A DNA stretch of 64,000 nucleotides from Unio delphinus (Eukaryota > Mollusca > Bivalvia > Unionida > Unionidae): NCBI GenBank assembly GCA_029339505.1, contig JAQISU010000123.1, positions 6,499,501 to 6,563,500 of the forward strand, given 5' to 3'. Positions 62,601-64,000 of this stretch are shown here, piece after piece. The notes beneath the pieces were generated by a model. That model had not been told where the DNA came from. It saw only the letters and a list, made by a program, of their open reading frames with translations, and made no database searches. The first letter of the stretch is position 1; each line of letters starts with the position of its first letter. The position numbers were made by a program, and so were the translations under genes.

Positions 62601-63805
62601 TCAATAGAAAAATTATAAATATTCTCAAAAATGGCAAGTTTTATAATCATTATGTCTTTAATCTGCTGACAGACTACACGAAACTCTGCATAGACGAAAC
62701 TTGTTCTTGTACTCGTCATTTGCATTAAGTCACATGACTTTACAAATCTCAAACAACATCGGAATTCCAATAGTCATGTGATATCAACAAAACACTCCAT
62801 TTTAATGTTGTACAAAATTTCAATTATATTAAATGAAAGTCTTCTGTAAAAACCAGAAAGAACATATAATTTTCAACATATTTATTCTGAGAAGAACTAT
62901 AAGAAATTTGGCCAGTCTGATTTATCAAGCAGAATAGTCACATGATACAAAAAACTCATTAAGTTGGTCTCTGAATAAATATTGAGAATCTTTCATTTTT
63001 GTATTTTTATTATGAGTATACGACTTTCATTTAATATTTTTTCTACAATATTTGAAAATGATGGTTGTGAGATTCTGTGTGCTTGTGTGACTAGAAATGG
63101 AAATTGATGTAAGTTAAATTTCATGAATGAGTTAATTTTATCATATTTCAGCAGATTAAAGCATAACAATTTTAATCCTTGCAATCTCTGAGAGAAAATA
63201 ATTTTGGTATCGCTTTCATTTAGGTATGGCTCGATTAAACAATGTTTAAATTTGCTAGCCCATCTGCTAAGAGGCTATGCTTTAACGCTACAATGTTGGC
63301 CTCTTGTGATGCTAGACTGGTTTTCATACCTTCCAAGTAAAAAAGTTACAGATATCAAGCTGTCTTCAGAAAGAGAAAGTCTACTAGACTAATCTAATCT
63401 AATGAGCATTCGGATTGTCTCATCTAATATATTCATGGCATGCACCCAAATGATCCATACTGCAACCTCCTAAAATTCTCATTAGAACTCAATATATTCT
63501 ACTTAATTTAAATTCCAAGTTTTTTCCAAACTTTCGTCAATATTTATAAAATTTTAGGACTTTTCAAGGTCAGAATACAAATTATTTCTTCAGACTTTGT
63601 CCGATATCCCAGTAGCATGGGAACCATGCCAATCACATTATCTCCCCTGTCCCAGGCTTCATCTGCCAAAATTAAATTTTCTATATGTAACAAGTTAAAT
63701 AAAAAATATATTCCCTCACCGATTATTACTCTTATCTTCCCTATTTTCTACTTGAAGCCTTTCCTTAAGTGCCCTCACAACTGCCTCTAACTCCAGCTGG
63801 GTCTC
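41609..63805 (-). CDS. CENPK: Centromere protein K, 3' part of the gene (5' end outside window)
   Basis: Minus-strand exons at 63720-63805, 51662-51731, 49851-49916, 44792-44857 and 41609-41767 all have AG/GT borders and join in phase (2, 0, 0, 0). The last exon encodes DLMNRCVDLPNDPYITIDHH, YWPPYLELLLRCDIVVRHSD and RIKLIPFHL-stop, the conserved CENPK C-terminus (WPPY-ELLLR, RHP-like, R-I-x-L-x-x-FH). Exon 49851 gives RDFIDKHYPLPSEEIF, matching the vertebrate FLEDHFPLP region. Exon 51662 (LLMQLEAKLTEAQKQSEMLL) and exon 63720 (ETQLELEAVVRALKERLQVE) are coiled coil. CENPK is part of the CENP-H/I/K complex of the inner kinetochore and helps load CENP-A and hold chromosomes to the spindle. The first third (about 100 residues) lies beyond 64000. 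One further exon may exist, listed separately. The introns are full of transposons, all outside the exons. Confidence 0.88.
41913..42359. mobile_element. MITE-like element with TA target duplication (CENPK intron)
   Basis: The ends CAGTCCTACCC-ATTATATCGACATC (left) and CAGTCCTACCCGTGTATATC (right, reverse complement) match over about 25 bp. They are flanked by TA (41911-41912 and 42360-42361). 447 bp. Inside, a roughly 58-bp block (AGCTGCCAGTTC..GACC..TACTTTGTT..TTGATCTTG) is doubled at about 42068-42120 and 42160-42211. GTCGACAT-like words recur near both ends. No ORF. Pogo/Tigger-like by ends and target site. Confidence 0.85.
42360..43178. other. CENPK intron sequence
   Basis: AT-rich intron with no recognised feature. 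Confidence 0.6.
43179..44392. mobile_element. Non-autonomous TIR element, copy 1 (CENPK intron)
   Basis: It is homologous over its full length to 47817-49065. It starts CAATATTCCCCCTTTTGAACGG and ends GGTGAACTACTG, worn forms of the CAGTAGT(C/T)CCCC ends of copy 2. Shared inner words include CCCCTGACCAGCGGCCACCC, AATGTATCCAGAACCAAT, ATTAATTCAAATC and TATGATTATAACCAGAC-like text. No transposase is recognisable. Both copies lie in CENPK introns in the same orientation. Confidence 0.85.
44393..44791. other. CENPK intron sequence
   Basis: AT-rich, nothing recognised before the exon at 44792. Confidence 0.6.
44858..45764. other. CENPK intron sequence
   Basis: No repeat or gene recognised apart from a short (TG)n at 45745-45757. 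Confidence 0.6.
45765..46050 (-). mobile_element. tRNA-derived SINE, family A
   Basis: On the minus strand the head reads GGCCTAGTGGTTAGAGTATC (A box) and TCGCAGGTTTGAAACAC (B box). It is followed by the body word GGTATGACT..AAAGACTT and the ATAATGTGACTGG block shared with 33320, 46172 and 49505. Confidence 0.85.
46052..46085. repeat. (AAT)n microsatellite
   Basis: About 11 units, directly at the head side of the SINE. Confidence 0.95.
46172..46372 (-). mobile_element. SINE family A, second copy, worn head, internal deletion
   Basis: The same body as the copy at 45765 (CACCAGGCTAACCAATCC, GCTGAGCACCAAGCGAGGCA, GGTATGGCTTGGACGGGGTT) lacks the middle part. The B box is still visible; the A box is worn. 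Confidence 0.78.
46590..46844 (+). mobile_element. LINE 3' end fragment with (TTA)n tail
   Basis: The sequence from GGTGGTCCCATTTAGGAGTG to CACTATACAAAATCCTTATT is followed by a TTA-repeat tail (about 46813-46844), the usual 3' end of CR1/RTE-type LINEs. Only the 3' UTR, and perhaps the last codons, is present. Confidence 0.5.
46845..47816. other. CENPK intron with exon-like repeated segment
   Basis: Holds the segment at 47270-47500 that also occurs near 62570 (listed separately). A TGCCAACCCTCCCGGTTT word (46948-46965) has an inverted relative at 49172-49190. Confidence 0.5.
47270..47500 (-). repeat. Dispersed segment shared with 62570-62790
   Basis: On the minus strand both copies have AGTCATGTGAC, then a variable stretch, then GATTAAAGACAT(G/A)ATGA, then AT(T/C)GATTTCATGCAGGTA, ending in a splice-donor-like CAG|GTA. 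Here the frame through ATTAAAGACATGATG is broken by one TAG. Confidence 0.65.
47817..49065. mobile_element. Non-autonomous TIR element, copy 2 (CENPK intron)
   Basis: Ends are CAGTAGTCCCCCTTTTGTAC (47817) and, in reverse complement, CAGTAGTTCCCCTATTATAC (49065), with TA on both sides (47815-47816, 49066-49067). 1249 bp. It holds a poly-G run (about 48566-48584) and a poly-C run (48979-48990). No transposase ORF. The TA target and CAGTA-type ends suggest the pogo/Tigger group. Confidence 0.88.
49066..49504. other. CENPK intron sequence
   Basis: Contains TGAGGGTTGGCAGC (49176-49189), an inverted relative of the word near 46950, which may mark an older element into which copy 2 inserted. The 71-codon ORF at 49246-49461 has no motif and lies in the intron. 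Confidence 0.4.
49505..49795 (-). mobile_element. tRNA-derived SINE, family A, best-preserved copy
   Basis: The minus-strand head is GTGGTGGCCTAGTGGTTAGA (A box inside), then TCGTGGGTTTGATCCCCGGC (B box). The body follows with AAGTCATAC, GAGGTTAGTGTTAGGAC and AATGTGACTGGGTGGGACGT. It ends 55 bp before the CENPK exon at 49851. Confidence 0.9.
50114..50563. mobile_element. MITE-like element, ends TACCA(C/T)ATTTTCC (CENPK intron)
   Basis: Left TACCACATTTTCCCGCCTAT and right (reverse complement) TACCATATTTTCCAGCCTAT match over about 28 bp through ATAAGTCGA. 450 bp. ATTCGGAGTATAAG is repeated inside (about 50207 and 50494). No ORF, and no firm target duplication beyond TA. Confidence 0.78.
50568..51387. 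mobile_element. Solo LTR with 4-bp TSD (catg), same family as 11228
   Basis: 820 bp, TGTTATGTATATTTGATTTA ... AGCCTAAGCACGTAACA, between CATG (50564-50567) and CATG (51388-51391). The first 20 and the last 250 bp align with 11228-12140. It sits in the CENPK intron between exons 49851 and 51662, right beside the MITE-like element. Confidence 0.87.
51732..52404. other. CENPK intron sequence
   Basis: Nothing recognised. Confidence 0.6.
52405..52648 (-). mobile_element. tRNA-derived SINE, family B
   Basis: On the minus strand: GAGTGGCTGAGTTATCTAAA (A-box region), ATCTCACCTCTGTCTGTGTG, GGTTCAGTCTCAG (B-box-like), then ATTCGCCCAATGTGGGTATG, GAAAGCTTGCCAGTAGCTTC and GGGTTTTCCCGGGTTCTTCC, ending in a (CAA)n tail. 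Confidence 0.85.
53040..53675 (+). mobile_element. 5'-truncated LINE: last codons, 3' UTR and (TTA)n tail
   Basis: The plus strand near 53190-53300 reads YTGPVVWNNIPSNIRQAPSI, SSFHNQCLKWIKSLEN-stop, the well-known C-terminal end of CR1/Rex/Jockey-like ORF2 (WN-x-IP motif). A 3' UTR follows with A- and T-runs at about 53317-53369, and then TCTAAATAAAGTCTTTATTA running into about 16 TTA units (53625-53675). Confidence 0.78.
53771..53836 (-). CDS. Possible extra CENPK exon, doubtful
   Basis: 66 nt with acceptor TTCTTTGCAG and donor CAG|GTAATT, in phase with both neighbouring exons (1 nt in, 2 nt out). It is open in the needed frame. It encodes an aromatic/His-rich string (HFFFMYHQTHHFDIYVNLAH) that does not look like the coiled coil expected here, and skipping it also keeps the phase. 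About 30 residues of the vertebrate protein have no other counterpart in the window, so it may be real, alternative or a chance match. Confidence 0.35.
53837..54471. other. CENPK intron sequence
   Basis: No supported feature up to the DIRS element. The 74-codon minus ORF at 54078-54302 has no motif. Confidence 0.5.
54472..54652 (-). repeat. DIRS 3' inverted terminus
   Basis: From TTTCTCCGAGAATACTTACC through ATCACATTACTTTAGGGATA and AACTCTTGCCCCTTACCTCC to GTGTCGCTAGTTTTTAAG. It matches the reverse complement of 60735-60913 with few differences; the outermost 25 bp differ most. Confidence 0.93.
54708..54766. repeat. DIRS internal complementary region
   Basis: Left part GTAATGTGATCGGG (54711-54724) is the complement of the 54472-side end. 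Right part CCTTTGAATACGTTCCCCGA plus TCACATTACTTTAGG (54731-54765) is an exact complement of the 60913-side end. A 6-bp linker joins them. Confidence 0.88.
55000..55944 (-). pseudogene. DIRS tyrosine recombinase (relic)
   Basis: The N-terminal arm-binding part reads RARRPSTLKAYEGKWHVFRD (about 55885-55944), typical of DIRS recombinases. After shifts the catalytic half shows VLASACRVSELQVLSSD (the first Arg of the R..HxxR..Y set, about 55500-55550) and LFRSDGLVVLVMQPGF. The later QAIASWLKWVIRSAY text is worn, and the HxxR and Tyr are not certain. Several stops lie between 55400 and 55250. The enzyme would insert the circular DNA copy by recombination. Confidence 0.75.
56100..57480 (-). pseudogene. 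DIRS reverse transcriptase and RNase H (relic)
   Basis: The RT part has YAVSLDMTDTHFHDPI (motif A, about 57425-57450) and, in another frame, VYLDDIL (YLDD at 57234-57245), then HHIGFLVNWIKSDLCPAQSF. The RNase H side has QIRHIPGRLNVLADTL (about 56400-56455), then RSFATRWNRKLSTFVSQVPG, PLAWAVDTRSISWEGLW and NCQMVLIAPL, wording typical of DIRS pol. At least four frame changes separate these blocks. A methyltransferase, found in some DIRS, is not visible. Confidence 0.8.
57922..59908 (-). pseudogene. DIRS gag-like relics with Pro-rich and repeated parts
   Basis: Open pieces at 57922-58296, 58460-59059, 59041-59592 and 59570-59908. The first contains NFDLIRREACKWVTF, gag-like in DIRS context. The second holds a doubled block (LSMPPGKHYPDMAALPEHDF and SSMSPGMLYRYASC). 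The third is a Pro/Ala/Arg-rich string coded by a minisatellite at 59330-59520, followed by RPDRIYGDYSNVSVCQSV, whose relative RPTMIYGDFSAKSARQAV sits in the fourth. The pieces are in different frames. The gag role is inferred from position. Confidence 0.5.
59330..59520. repeat. GC-rich minisatellite in the DIRS leader/gag region
   Basis: Repeats of CTGGACGGCCGGTGTCTGCTGGG-like units (short unit about 12-27 bp), the most GC-rich spot of the window. Confidence 0.88.
60000..60545. repeat. Three tandem units of about 180 bp in the DIRS leader
   Basis: GGTCGTTCAAAGACGAAGTC with ACTGAAAC(A/G)ACAAAG (60178 and 60359), ATAACCGTTA-TAACGGA (about 60088, 60270, 60449) and ACCGCCAT(G/A)A(G/T)CGTG recur with a period of about 180 bp. 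Probably part of the element promoter/leader. Confidence 0.82.
60735..60913 (-). repeat. DIRS 5' inverted terminus
   Basis: Starts at CTTAAAAACTAGCGACACCT and ends GGGGAACGTATTCAAAGGAG-AAA. Partner of 54472-54652. Confidence 0.93.
60914..63719. other. CENPK intron sequence
   Basis: AT-rich. Apart from the repeated segment at 62570-62790 I recognise nothing. The plus-strand 62-codon ORF at 63204-63392 has no motif. Confidence 0.55.
62570..62790 (-). repeat. Dispersed segment shared with 47270-47500, exon-like
   Basis: On the minus strand: TAGTCATGTGAC-like words, then GTCTGTCAG|CAGATTAAAGACATA, an open 26-codon frame (QQIKDIMIIKLAIFENIYNF, SIDFMQ) and CAG|GTAAAT. Borders look like splice sites, but the phase and sequence do not clearly fit CENPK. 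Confidence 0.5.
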
Positions 63806-64000
63806 CTTTGCATTGAAAATCATAGAAGATTAAAGATTAACATAGTACAAAATAATGAGGCCATAGAAATATTAAATTTTTGCAAATTTCTCAAACATAA
63901 ACTTAGTTTAAATTCTGTTGTATTTTCTCTGTATTTTCTCTGATACATGATTTAAATAACCCCACAGTAAATAATCACTAAGACAAATGGATCAATATGA
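63806..64000. other. CENPK intron, continues beyond the window
   Basis: The intron upstream of the exon at 63720-63805. No feature seen. Confidence 0.6.

Noticed and set aside
63204..63392. 62-codon plus-strand ORF near the right edge
   Set aside because: Antisense to CENPK, no recognisable motif, no splice support.

Overview
This is an AT-rich animal nuclear window, most likely from a mollusc or another lophotrochozoan. The evidence is split genes with GT-AG introns, a recognisable centromere gene (CENPK), dense simple repeats, tRNA-derived SINEs, an I-group LINE, a DIRS element, Tigger/pogo-type DNA transposons and solo LTRs. The species cannot be fixed from sequence alone. Almost everything that looks coding is transposon-derived. 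I see only two host genes.

Layout. (1) Positions 1 to about 7.8 kb hold a decayed virus-like, self-synthesising element related in style to Polinton/Maverick. It has two small minus-strand ORFs, a minus-strand HNH endonuclease with NUMOD-like ends, a plus-strand run of B-family DNA polymerase, SF1 helicase and HNH nuclease, and a minus-strand retroviral-type integrase. Stops and frameshifts break all the larger genes. (2) 7.8-13.5 kb is non-coding, with microsatellites, a SINE, a solo LTR (11228-12140, TSD gttt) and a fold-back element. (3) 13555-15612 (minus) is a compact three-exon host gene for a small secreted Cys-rich protein made of two copies of one domain. (4) 16.7-26.4 kb holds a minisatellite and then an almost complete minus-strand I-group LINE (ORF1 with zinc knuckles; ORF2 with endonuclease, RT, RNase H and a Cys/His tail), with tandem repeats in both flanks. 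(5) 27137-27996 is an internally deleted Tigger-type transposon that keeps the end of its transposase. (6) 28-38 kb is mostly empty, with microsatellites and a decayed RTE-type LINE (34.5-36.0 kb). (7) 38.2-40.9 kb is a satellite of about 21 units of about 134 bp, packed with AACCGGTT-type dyads.

(8) From 41.6 kb to the right edge the minus strand carries the 3' two-thirds of CENPK (centromere protein K). Its exons at 63720-63805, 51662-51731, 49851-49916, 44792-44857 and 41609-41767 join in phase, with a doubtful extra exon at 53771-53836. Its introns are loaded with insertions: two related 1.2-kb TIR elements, two 450-bp MITE-like elements, SINEs, LINE tails, a second solo LTR of the 11.2-kb family, and a 6.4-kb DIRS element (54472-60913). 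The DIRS element shows inverted termini, an internal complementary region and relics of RT, RNase H and tyrosine recombinase.

Most worth following up are the PolB-helicase-HNH-integrase element, the unrecognised secreted two-domain gene, the AACCGGTT satellite next to CENPK, and the DIRS element with its internal complementary region. All identifications come from reading motifs by eye. No database search was run.
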